Of a stretch of 50,581 bases of DNA, positions 41,501-50,581 are shown in pieces (position 1 is the first letter of the stretch; each line of letters begins with the position of its first letter). The stretch is from Klebsormidium nitens. Its lineage: Eukaryota; Streptophyta; Klebsormidiophyceae; Klebsormidiales; Klebsormidiaceae. The translations under genes and the position numbers were made by a program. A model generated the notes under the pieces. It searched no databases. It was not told where the DNA came from and saw only the letters and a list, made by a program, of their open reading frames with translations. The stretch lies in contig DF237567.1 of NCBI GenBank assembly GCA_000708835.1, positions 1 through 50,581 on the forward strand, read 5' to 3'.

Positions 41501-44190
41501 AGTCGTCAAGGGGAGACTCAGTTCGACGTTCAACGACCCGGCGACTGTGAAGGTGGGGCCTTACAAGATGGGCGCTGTCGAGACTGCTTATCGCTGTTCG
41601 CACACTCTTCAGCAGAAATTATTGTTGAAGGTGATTGATGGTGGGTTGGAGCTTCGTGACCTTTGATCGACAAGCTGGGCTCCAGTGGTTAGTGTAAACA
41701 TGCGGAAACCTGATGTTGGTCATCCTAAGTAAAAGGCAGTCTAGCGACACGAGACCACACACCCTATTCTCCGAGGTCCAAAGCTCTGCACCTACACATC
41801 CACGGACTGGAAAGTTGGATCTTTTAGGTGCCCGCTTCTAACGGGCCGTATGCCAAGAGATCCACTAAAGAGGATATCGTCCTTTAAGCACGCCTTCTCC
41901 TCGTCTTTCTGGATTTTCCTCTTTGCTGATAACCACTTTTCGTTGCAGCTGATTGAGGAGATTATGATAGGCGAAGACAAGCTGATCCACTTCATCGGCG
42001 TGGACAAACCCGAGGCCTGCACCATCGTTCTCCGGGGGGCCAGGTAAGAATTTGGGGTTAGGGTCTAGGGCTTAGCGTTTCACACTTCTTACATCGTACA
42101 TGGAATGACTCTTCCTTGTCTGCACGCTTTGGTTGCTTCTTTTCCGTCTTCTTGTGTTGCCCGTACGCGTCAAACAGGCTGACCGGTTTGCCGTTCTGAA
42201 TTGGGGTGACTCTACTCGGATACCTCGCACTGTTGGTGAAGCCCATCGCTTCGCTGGACTCCGCTTGAGTTCCATACCCTTGACTCGGTGGAGAATCTTT
42301 CCATCGCCCCCGCTTAAAAGTCATTCAAGCCATGAGTAATCCGCACCATCTTTACTCCTGACGGGGAAAGGCTGTCTGCACATCCTTCATCGAGAACAAA
42401 TACCATTGACACAACCGCTGAAGGGATCATAATGATAGGAGCCACACTGCGGACTCCTCCTCGCAGATTGTCCAGACGAGACAGCGGTCCTGCGAAGCAT
42501 CTCACCTTTTCCGCAAGACCTTATGCGTGTTACCCAGCTCTGGGCGGAAATCAGTATATTGATCAGGATTGTCGCCGTGTCAACTGCGCAGCACGCACGT
42601 TTCAAAGGAAGCTAGCAATTGCTGCAAATCCAACTGAGATGTATTCAAGAGCTTCGGTGATAGCATGCGAGCTGACAAAGTGCTTCGTGTGACTTGCAGC
42701 ACGCACGTTCTCGAGAAAGCAGAGCGATCGAAGTAAAAGCCTTAAGCTTCTGATAAGGACACATGCAATAAATGAATCTGCTGCCAATTCTATTTGCAGC
42801 ACGCACGTTCTTGAGGAAGCGGAGCGGTCGCTGCACGATGCGCTGTGCGTGCTGAGCCAGACCGTGAAGGACAGCCGCGTCATTTACGGGGGCGGCTTCC
42901 CTGAGGTCATGATGTCGAACGCGATCGAGGATCTCGCCCGGCGGTGAGACACCGATGCTGACGTCACCTGGACACCTATGCTGACGTCACTTGCTTTAAT
43001 AGTGCCGAATTGCTCTCTTTACGATATTGAGCCGCGACCTTCGTTTGCCCGTGTTTCAGGTCTTCTTATCCATACGCGGAGCTCTTACACGTTGACACGA
43101 CAGTGCACTATCTTCTTCATTCTCGACCAGTGTCGCTCTAGTTTTTGTAGCTCTTGAGGAGGAGAGGGCTTGGGTCCTGTTTTGCAGATGCGTCAAGCAC
43201 TTTTTCGCAGTTGCCAGGTTTGGACCAAGATTGTTGTGGTGCAGAATTGTTGCTTTGGTTCCTCTGCATCAATATGCTCGAGGGGGCGGAGCTACTTTGC
43301 AAAACTGCATTCGCGAAGGAGCGAAATCTGGTGCACATATTGGGGCTTGCGTTTGGACGCCTTTGGTACCTGCGCAATGATATCTCCCGATTCCGCTCCC
43401 AAGTTTCTGATTTTTCTCCTCCGCAGCACGCCCGGAAAGCGCGCTATGGCGATTGAGGCCTTTGCGACGGCGCTGCGCGGTATTCCGAGCACAATCGCGG
43501 AAAATGCGGGGCTCGACGCCGCCGAGATCGTGACGCAGCTCCGGGCGGAGCATGCAAAGGAGCGGAGCAAGGCGGGGGTAGACGTAATCAGGGGGACGGT
43601 AAGCCAATCTTCTCGAAATTGATATGTACGGATGTGAAGCCATCGATTGCAAGGACACTTTCATGGATGTCTAACTGAGGGGGAGTGAGAACGAGCGGTT
43701 TATCTGCAGTCGAGGGGACCGTAGGATTCCTTTCGGCGAAAGGCACTGCTCTTAATCGGCGAAAGCTCTGCTCTTTACCAGGTCTTGAAGGGGATGCCAC
43801 GCTTGGGTGGTCTGATCGGATGGTGTTTGGACCGTTCGTGCGGTTTATCACTGGAGATTGAAAAGATATGCTTCTTTTTAATAGCTACATCTTGCAGTGT
43901 GGGCTGGCATCTGAAGTTCCGAACCGCTTCTCTGGTTCAGCTTCTGTTTGAGCACTTGCAACCAATTTTGACATCGTTGGATTCGTCTCTGCTTGTTCTG
44001 CATATTGCAAACTCATTTTCCGGATCTTGTGCAGATCGGGAACATGGAAGAGCTAGGCATCTACGAGTCTTTCAAGGTCAAACAGGCCGTCTTGATGTCG
44101 GCCACAGAAGCGGCGGAAATGATCATGAGGGTAGACGAGATCATCAAGTGCGCACCTCGGAAAAGAGAGGGAATGGGACACGGCATGTAG
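35595..44190 (+). CDS. CCT2: T-complex protein 1 subunit beta (CCT2), 14 exons
   Basis: Exons: 35595-35609, 35800-35856, 36459-36524, 36839-36950, 37642-37770, 38122-38193, 38495-38610, 39204-39280, 39711-39849, 40895-41146, 41949-42043, 42800-42943, 43427-43598, 44035-44190; 533 aa, the usual length for the subunit. Group II chaperonin motifs are seen: LGPKGM at 41-46, NDGAT at 63-67 and GDGTTS (nucleotide pocket). Beta-type stretches [57 protein letters not shown] and LVTGGEI follow, then GGGFPE and [12 protein letters not shown] at the C-terminus. The subunit works in the hetero-octameric cytosolic TRiC/CCT ring, folding actin, tubulin and other clients with ATP. Exon 1 has only 15 bases (MAGAG) and is the least certain exon, though its GTGAGT donor and frame fit. 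Introns 9, 10 and 11 contain ladders of exon-boundary echoes. Confidence 0.95.
40115..40894 (+). repeat. ladder of five acceptor-side echoes upstream of CCT2 exon 10
   Basis: Live exon 10 starts at 40895 (CAG|GTGGCCGACATTGAAG). Copies start at 40748, 40601 and 40452, nearly identical over about 45 exon bases (to GCGGCAGAAGTGCGACAAG), then share about 100 bases of common filler. Spacings are 147, 147 and 149. A diverged copy starts at 40289 (ATCGAGGCTGCCGAGAAGGA and GAAGATGCGG), and a faint one near 40115 (spacings 163 and 174). Each of the near three keeps its CAG acceptor but has TAA soon after the exon-like part and no donor. Divergence rises with distance. Confidence 0.95.
41147..41690 (+). 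repeat. donor-side echoes downstream of CCT2 exon 10
   Basis: The end of exon 10 (AAGCTGGGGCACTGCAAG|GTGGGT, junction 41146) is repeated with junctions at 41302 (identical over 20+ bases including GTGGGT) and 41439 (AAGCTGGGGTAGTGCAAG|GTAAGA). A further copy ends near 41567 (TTCAACGACCCGGCGACTGT then GGGGCCTTACAAG, donor lost). A trace remains near 41672-41690 (GACAAGCTGGGCTCCAGTG). Spacings are 156, 137 and 128. Exon 10 is thus flanked by echoes of its own two ends. Confidence 0.85.
42460..42799 (+). repeat. ladder of acceptor-side echoes upstream of CCT2 exon 12
   Basis: The live exon 12 start at 42800 (TTGCAG|CACGCACGTTCTTGAG) is echoed at 42700 (TTGCAG|CACGCACGTTCTCGAG, then AAAGCAGAGCGATCG) and 42592 (GCGCAG|CACGCACGTTTCAAAG). 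A possible faint copy lies near 42469 (CGCAG then GAGACAGCGGTCC). Spacings are 100 and 108. All clear copies retain the AG acceptor. The exon-like part shortens away from the live exon. Confidence 0.88.
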
Positions 44191-45349
44191 CTCCAAGAAT
44201 GAAGGCAGAATATGGACTCCGTTTAATGAAATTGAGTCCTTACGAAACGTTGAGCGCCTCAGTCCTGCACACGAAGGACTCAACTCATGCAATCACCTCG
44301 AGGCTGCAAGCCTCCATGACCCTTGTTAGTTTGCCATGCAGTAGAAAATCAAATTGGATCCCAGCAATGCTTGCAGGCTGCAATATTTCAGAGTGCACAT
44401 GGTAGACCTCGAAGTTGCACCACTGCCATGCACACTGTGTGCGCAATCAACCGACGGTATTAATTAAGGTGATCATGGGCCGCGCAGTGCGACCGTACGT
44501 ATCTAAACTTACACACAATGTATATCGAATCAGTGTCTGCCAAGCGAGGTACATGATATGAAACTGAGCTGCCTGGCGCGGCAGCCGCCGGCCATGCATG
44601 CATATGCTGCAGTGCGTCATATCCAATTGCTCAAAGATCACATGCACCATGGGAACTTGAACTTATTATTATAAAACATAATGATGTGCCTGCACGAACA
44701 ATTTGTTATCGATCTGAGATATCACATGCATCCAACAGTGCGCATGCATTTGGGAAAAAGTAGCATCGCCACTTACTGTCAATGCTCAATGCGCGTGCAG
44801 GAATATCTGCAATGTCGAATTCACTCTTCGGGTTGCTATCTGACTCCACACATGCACACGCATATAGCGGGTTGCCAAAAGAAAGTACTCAAGTTCTGAG
44901 ACCACAGCACATGCACCATGGATGAGATAACAAGAAGAATTCAATGGTTCAACACACAAATACGTCCAATCAACACACAAATATGTCTGGTCCAACCAAA
45001 GTTTCATTGTTTGTCAGACCCCAGTCATCTTGAGGATCAATCTGGTGTGTACTTCACAGTGCCCGGCTCAAGCTTTTATTGAACTGACTGCTCAGCACGT
45101 GCTTGAGGGCCACGCAAGCGAGCTAACTATCCTGAACTTTTTGACAGCTACAGTTTTTGTGCTTTATTGCATTTTAACATGGAGGGCAGCCTGGCCTTTG
45201 ATCTGATCGTCGAAGGCAAGCTGCCGTCTATTAGTACTGCAAGACCCAGGACCAAGCTGGTCCAACGCCTGTACAAATGGACACAAACGCTGCCAGCAGC
45301 TAGCTGGCCATCTGCAACCCAGCAAATAAAGTAACAACCCATGCTGCGC
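44191..45349. other. intergenic between convergent CCT2 and PKG-like genes
   Basis: No recognised gene. It is rich in GCATGC and CATGCA motifs. It contains short direct repeats such as two copies of CAACACACAAATA separated by 9-10 bases near 44949-44983. Both 3' UTRs should fall here. Confidence 0.5.
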
Positions 45350-48300
45350 CTACACAGCCGAGTAGGCCAGATTGTTAAGAAACGCGTGCTCCTCGAACCC
45401 GCACCCTGTCGGCTTGCACTGCTCCTTCTCCTCGGGCAGGATCATCTTGTTCATGTTAGTTCCCCGGTAGTGGAACCGGGTCGTGTCCCACGGGTGCGCA
45501 ATTTTGGGCAGGAACGGTGCCTCTAGCTCCCGCCTCCGGAGCTTCTCCCACTCGAACCCGGCAAACCAAGGGTGAGCCCGGATCTCCTCGATCCCCAAGT
45601 CTCCCCAGCCAAGCCTGTCCCCCGACTCGTGCTGCAACAACCGGGTTATCAGGTTCTTTGCGTCTGCGCTCAGGCTCTCCGGAAACTGGGGCGGCTTCTT
45701 GTCCTTGATGCGCTGCAGCACCTTGGCGGGGGGGGTCTTGGGCGCGTCCCCGAACGGACATACCCCGGTCAGCATGCGGTGCAACGCCACGCCGAGCGAC
45801 CACAGATCCACTGACCCGTCGTGCGCAAACCCGCGCACGATTTCTGGGGCGACATACGACGGCGTGCCAACACGCGCACGCGTGCTTTTGCCCTTGGGGA
45901 GCTTGGCGGCGTAGCCAAAGTCGACGAGCTTGAGGTAACCTTCGTCGTCGACCAGGAAGTTGGCGAGCTTGATGTCGCGGTGTGCGATGCCCTGGGACTG
46001 CAGGTACCCTAGCGCCTCGACCATGCACGCAACGTAGAACTTGGCCTGCTGCTCGGAGAGGGTGTCGTTGTGCTCCTTGACGAGCTGCTGGAAGTCGCCG
46101 CCGAGCATGACCTCCTGAAAAAGAAAGCAGGGGACAGGCAAGTTAGATGACTGCGGGAGGGGGAGAAAGAGATGAGGACAGGAGAATATCAAGGTCTGCA
46201 TTATGCACCCAGGCAAACTAAACTTCCAGATACAAGTTCCAGAACATAGAAACTGTAAGAGACTGCAAGGCAAACAATCAAGAACTGGAAGTACACCCAG
46301 CAATGCACGCAGAATCAGTCAAGAAAGATGCAAACTGACAAACAACTTGCTATTAAGAGGTGTGAAAGCAGCTGGACTGGCTGTTGCGATTCTTGTGAGA
46401 GCCTGGTCCTCCAGACGGCAGGCACTAACAACCTCACTCTCACCAGATCTCTCGTCAATAAAAGAACCAACAGTAAACAGGCGTTGCCACCCAGTTAGCA
46501 GCAGTCAAACAGAATGTTCACATAATACTTCGTAACATTGGAATCCTTACCTGGAGCAGGTAGGTGGACCCTTGCCACAGGAAATGCTTCACGTACTTCC
46601 CCACAAAGGGGCTGCTCAGGCCGCTCAGCAGCTGAATCTCGCTCTTGAGGCAGGCATCCTTGCACGGCTCCCGGGGAACCCACTTCAGAGCAAAGACCCC
46701 GCCAGTGCTCTTGTGCTCAACCAGACCAACGTGGCCAAACCCTGTGAATGGAGGGAGACCATATCAGATATGGTTGCAACAGGAACCTGCTGGGCAAAGG
46801 TTGGTCAAGCAATGGGAGCCATTGCACAGGGACCTTTGGACTCCGTGAATCCAATGCTTAAGATTCATTCTTACTTGCCCTGTTGCCAACAGGGATTTAA
46901 ATCCCCCTTCTGCTGACCTCAATCCCCCTTACTGCTCGATCAATCCCTTAATGCTGAACTCAGTCACATCATTTCAAAGTGGACGCATGAGAATGCAACG
47001 ACTGCCAACAAACTGGCATATTAGTTCTACTGTGGTACATCCGACTGCAAAGAATCTAAACATTACAATCGAGGCAGTCAGCCAGAAACATTGCAGGAAC
47101 AGGAAGCCAAGACCGATAAAGCAGGCCTCACCTCCAGCCCCCAGCATGTCAATGTACCGGTAGTTGCTCAGCTTCGACTGCTGCACATCTGGCACCATAT
47201 TCTGCAGGGGGGCTCCCTCTGGAACCTGAGTGAACCAATCCCGCCTCAGAATCGTCTTCAGCTCCAGCTCTGAGATGAACAGGCACTCCATTCCCCCAGG
47301 CCCTGCGTAGAGCTTGACCTTTGAGTTGTCCTCTGCAGTGTGCTTCCCCAACCTCAACCAATCGCATCCCAACCCCACAGGCCCTGACTGGCAAGTCCCC
47401 GGCCACTCCTTCAAACCAACCCCCTCATCCAGGACACTGCCGAACGCAGCACCTTTGAACAAGAGCTTCTCCTTCTCGGGGTTGAACGTTTGGCTGCCAA
47501 AGGGGGCCTCGCTGTTATCATCCATGTTAATGGACGCCGTGCCCTCTGTGATCAAATACAACCCCCGCTCAAGGTTCTTGTCATTGATGGGAACACCATT
47601 GAGTCCCACAAACGGCCGCCGAACCATTCTTGAGGCAATGTCGTGCAGGGACTTGAGGGAGGCCTGCTTGAAGATCAGTTGCCTGCAGAATATATTTGTT
47701 GCATTCAGAATCTCACAGCACTACGACAGTGCTTAAGAAGAGATGGTCCAAAAGATTAAGCTGAGGCGAATGAGCAGCTTAATCGACATCCTCCGCACGA
47801 GTTGTATGAGAACCCAGCCAATACAAGTGGTTGCTAAAAAGAACAAAATACATTTTTTATCCAGACCTGTGCTTAAACCTCCACAACAATGTCACTAGCA
47901 ACTGCTGAACTCCTGCTTACTCAACTCACCTTCTGAGCATCTTCCTGGCCCAAACAACTTGGTCGTCGTCATCTGCATGCAGCAGAAACCCCGGATGTCC
48001 ACCGCGTCTCTCTTCCTTCGACCAACCAATGTCAAAGTCCAGCCCACTCGTTGACTCTGGCACATCATTCTGGCCAGCAAACTCTCCAAACTCCTCTGGT
48101 GGCGGCGCCCCATACTCGGGAATCTGCTGCGTAAGAGCTGAGCTAAACTCCAAACCCCGCGCAACCCCAACTGGCTTCCTATCGAAAAACTCATCCACAA
48201 ACGCCGCCCCGCCAATCAGCTCCTCCGCATGCCGAACCTGGCTGATCCTGCGCGGCTCATCCTCTTGCTCCACTGTGTCCCGCACAGCCAGCCTGCGCAG

Positions 48301-48633
48301 GTGGTCGATTCTCAGGTCTGGGACTGGAGCCGTCGTCGGCAAAGTCGGCCCACTCCACCTACGTGACTCCATCCTAGCATCCTGCGCCAGAGACGAGCGC
48401 ACACAGCCCAAGCTCGCCGTTCTGTCTAGCCTGTTACCAGGCGACCGGATCCCATCACCGTCTCTACAAAAGGACCCGAAAAAGTCCTGATCCCAAGTCC
48501 GAGATCTCCTAAGCAACCGCTGTGTGGTTGGAGAGGACCGATACGAGGTGGAAGCCCCGTCGGCGGTCCGGTTCGAAAACCCCGAAAGGCTCGCCATTGC
48601 ACCTGCAGATGTCGAGCACCTGCAGGTTGCCAT
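45350..48633 (-). CDS. PKG-like AGC kinase with degenerate cyclic-nucleotide-binding region (4 exons)
   Basis: Exons in coding order: 48633-47930, 47682-47132, 46741-46551, 46114-45350; 736 aa, all GT-AG. Residues 1-235 are polar, Arg/Ser-rich and unrecognised. Residues 236-400 look like a cyclic-nucleotide-binding fold remnant (GLYLITEG at 275-282, FKGAAFGS, and GMECLFISELELKTIL), but the phosphate-cassette Glu and Arg are not evident. The kinase domain has LGAGGFGHV near 415-423, K438 (FALKW), D529 (HRDIKLANFL), D547 (DFGYAAKL), GTPSYVAPE and an AGC C-tail. It resembles the kinase part of plant PP2C/cyclic-nucleotide-binding/kinase fusions (At2g20050 type) and PKGs, yet no PP2C domain is visible here. 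Likely a signalling kinase; cGMP control is doubtful. The start is the first ATG; the open frame continues upstream only with TTG/GTG. Confidence 0.85.
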
Positions 48634-49088
48634 GGCTTCGTCAATTTTTTCCACAAGAAGTTCTTCACAAGCTGGCAACACCCTTCCGCGCTTCTTCCCT
48701 CCGCGTTGAATAGCTCAGCACGTCGCTAATGGTTACCATTTGTTTGCTTCCCCTAGCTTTCTCCCTCTCAAGAATCTCCTCCCTTCCACCTCGTTTCAGA
48801 TTTCCAAGCTTCCTTCCTGGTTGGAAGAATCTTGATCAGCCTGTACCAATTCAACTCTAGAGGTACGGACTGAGTTGATTGCGAGCACACGCGGTACGCT
48901 GCTCAAGTCGTGGCATCATCTGCTGGCATCAAGGGAGCCTGTACCAACCGCGTACGGGCTCCCGCTCCGTCCATCTGAGATATTTCGTCCACGTGCGAGC
49001 GGCTTCCTACCACAGGTTGAATTGGTACAGAGCTGGTACACAAAACGAAGTGCGCACGCCTGTCCGTAAGGATGTGCCCATCGCCACA

Positions 49089-49478
49089 ATGGCGGTTGAA
49101 AGTCGGAATCGGCTCAACGTGGAACAAACCGCCGTTTTCGACGATGCAGATATTTTGCTCGGAAGAAGAAGGGGCGCCCGCAGATTTTCAGAACATCGCG
49201 GGCGGAGATTCGGTTCGTATCGAAGATGCCCACAAACCGATTTAATGCATGATGATTGGGCATCACGTGATACTGTTGCTCAAAATGACCGTTTTCGAAA
49301 GTTCCCACGGTCCATATTCCCTCTCAAGCATCCTCGTGATTGGCTCGACTTGGCAAAATCTTTCAAGCCAGCCAATCATGCTACTCTTTTCGCGCTCGAA
49401 ATTTACAGGTGTCATGCGTTCGAACATGTACAGGTGTCATGCCCTTGTTGTAAAGTTCAAGATCCGATGAACTTTTGA
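49089..49478 (+). CDS. possible small protein, 129 aa, unrecognised
   Basis: The ATG in CCACAATGGCGG has a favourable context and opens a frame divergent from the PKG-like gene. The product begins MAVESRNRLNVEQTAVFDDA, has an Arg-rich middle (GRRRGARRF) and ends with CPCCKVQDPMNF. No family is recognised and no intron is needed. A 13-base direct repeat (ACAGGTGTCATGC near 49407 and 49430) sits near its end. It could be chance, since random frames of this length occur at this base composition. Confidence 0.25.
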   Translation: MAVESRNRLNVEQTAVFDDADILLGRRRGARRFSEHRGRRFGSYRRCPQTDLMHDDWASRDTVAQNDRFRKFPRSIFPLKHPRDWLDLAKSFKPANHATLFALEIYRCHAFEHVQVSCPCCKVQDPMNF

Positions 49479-49764
49479 AGCAGTCCTTATCGGCGCATGT
49501 AATTGTCTAGACTTCTCTAAAACTACATTAAGGCCCTGTTACCCTTTCCCCTTTCATCGCTTCCCTGCTTTTGGGAAGATATTTCCTTCCGCTGCAAATA
49601 TCTCCCAAGCTCCGCTACGCGCTGCACGTTCCGGAATCCGGAGCAGTGAGCACGATCTGATAATCGAGCGGAATCTACGGTTTGTAGAGCAATGTGACTA
49701 CGGCCGGCCGGGGGGAAGACATCCTTAGTAAGTACTAGGGGACTATGCGCACTTAGAGGGGGGT

Positions 49765-49926
49765 GTCGGGGTTTCTCTGGTAAAATGGGGACCCGGGTCT
49801 CGAAATCGACATCCGGCATCCCTTTCGGGCTGTGCACACTAGGTAGTCGGGGTCTCGCTGACGTATCGGGAACCCGGGTCTCCAAATTTTCCAAAATTCC
49901 GGGACCCGGCCCTTTGGTCGGATCTC
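49765..49926 (+). repeat. two imperfect 81-bp tandem units
   Basis: GTCGGGGTTTCTCTGG at 49765 and GTCGGGGTCTCGCTG at 49846 begin two similar units, each followed by GGGACCCGGGTCTCGAAA or GGAACCCGGGTCTCCAAA and later a CGGCATCCC or CGGGACCCGG motif. A third partial (GGAACCCGGCATCCCGG) occurs near 50036. They look like a local minisatellite or mobile-element remnant. Confidence 0.65.
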
Positions 49927-50092
49927 GATCGAACGTCATAAATGCACATCCGGTACGAGTCGAAGTCGATACTTTTAGCTTTTTACAAGTATTTTGTACA
50001 GTCTCGGTACAAAAGCCATGTACTTGCAAACTTTCGGAACCCGGCATCCCGGTTGGCTGGTGTGCATAGCAGGGGTGCGGACAGGATTTTGC

Positions 50093-50116
50093 CCCGGGGC
50101 GCCTCTGCGCCCCGGG
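50093..50116. repeat. 10-bp perfect GC stem with 4-base loop
   Basis: CCCGGGGCGC, CTCT, GCGCCCCGGG is a perfect inverted repeat. It is followed by two direct copies of CCCTGGGGCGCA (near 50123 and 50145) sharing the GGGGCGC core. Together these suggest a small structured repeat element; identity unknown. Confidence 0.7.
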
Positions 50117-50581
50117 CCATCGCCCTGGGGCGCAGGCCAGCTTCCCTGGGGCGCAAATGGTAGGACCGGGCCTTTAATAGCGCCCGGTACAACTAGCACG
50201 TGCTATATATTGCGGGCGCCGTGGGAGGCCCTGAAGTTTGAATCCTGGTCCCTGGCCCCCCTTATACTCCTCCTGAAGCAGCTATGGTATCTCTTGAATC
50301 AAAATGCTACTAGGTACAATCTGGATATAGAAGTAATAAATGCAGATATGCATCAGGAACTCAGATCGGATTGTTGCAATCAGCTGGGTTGGGAGGTCAG
50401 AAGTTACTAGAACTAGGACGATCATCTGAAATGCAGCTGGTATTGTAGGGACTTATATTATAGATGTCCAGTCCTCCAGCCAGCGCTTATGGAAGTGGAC
50501 CTCGCTCAGATGTTGACCTTGTTCGACTTCTCCACAGATATAAGCACCAAATACAGTCCTGAGTCAATGTCCCTGCTCAAG

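Larger units (their letters stand above)
48634..50581. other. upstream of the PKG-like gene to window end
   Basis: Contains the PKG-like promoter and 5' UTR, a doubtful small frame (49089-49478), G-box cores (for example 48991 and TCACGTGA near 49264), and a repeat-rich GC-biased stretch after 49738. No transposase or other known protein was recognised. After about 50240 composition turns AT-richer, which may mark another element or gene continuing past the window. Confidence 0.45.

Noticed and set aside
48634-48681. N-terminal extension of the PKG-like kinase from a TTG codon
   Set aside because: Non-ATG start; the first ATG at 48633 suffices and no upstream ATG is in frame.
50230-50260. 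tRNA-like T-arm (TTTGAATCC)
   Set aside because: No matching D-arm, anticodon arm or acceptor stem could be drawn around it.

Overview
The window looks like nuclear DNA of a green-lineage eukaryote. Genes are split by GT-AG introns of roughly 100 bases to 3.6 kb, spacing is about one gene per 6-7 kb, base composition is near balanced, and there are no operons. A plant-type AIRP2-like RING E3 ligase sits beside an NDR kinase, a CCT-beta chaperonin subunit and a kinase related to plant cyclic-nucleotide/kinase fusions. Medium-length introns and gene density suggest a streptophyte alga such as Klebsormidium. That assignment is an inference; no database search was possible.

Layout, left to right. 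980-8507 (+): AIRP2-type RING-HC E3 ligase, 5 exons, preceded by two ABRE-like sites and a telo-box. 10633-16388 (+): secreted protein with one EGF domain and three copies of an unrecognised six-cysteine module, 8 exons. 18024-25327 (-): NDR/LATS-type AGC kinase, 11 exons. 25958-30457 (+): membrane-anchored UDP-glycosyltransferase, 6 exons, followed by decaying tandem copies of its last exon. 32426-35087 (-): DUF308/HdeD-like multi-pass membrane protein, 3 exons. 35595-44190 (+): CCT subunit beta, 14 exons. 45350-48633 (-): PKG-like AGC kinase with a degenerate cyclic-nucleotide-binding region, 4 exons. Every exon chain closes in frame from ATG to stop. Two pairs are head to head with short shared upstream regions: NDR/UGT (630 bp) and DUF308/CCT2 (507 bp).

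The genes do not form one pathway. They cover ubiquitination, signalling kinases, protein folding, glycosylation and a secreted or cell-surface protein.

The most unusual signal is structural. In six of the seven genes, the DNA around a splice junction or the last exon occurs again in tandem, as 40-150 nt echoes lying in the adjacent intron or 3' flank. Most are acceptor-side: intron tail plus the first 20-60 nt of the exon, repeated upstream. Some are donor-side: exon tail plus the start of the intron, repeated downstream. The clearest case is CCT2 exon 10, with five upstream echoes and about four downstream. Echoes are usually most diverged furthest from the live exon, which looks like repeated local tandem duplication across splice sites with progressive decay. 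Other clear cases are CCT2 exon 12, DUF308 exon 2, NDR exon 7, AIRP2 exons 2 and 4, EGF-gene exon 7 and the UGT terminal exon.
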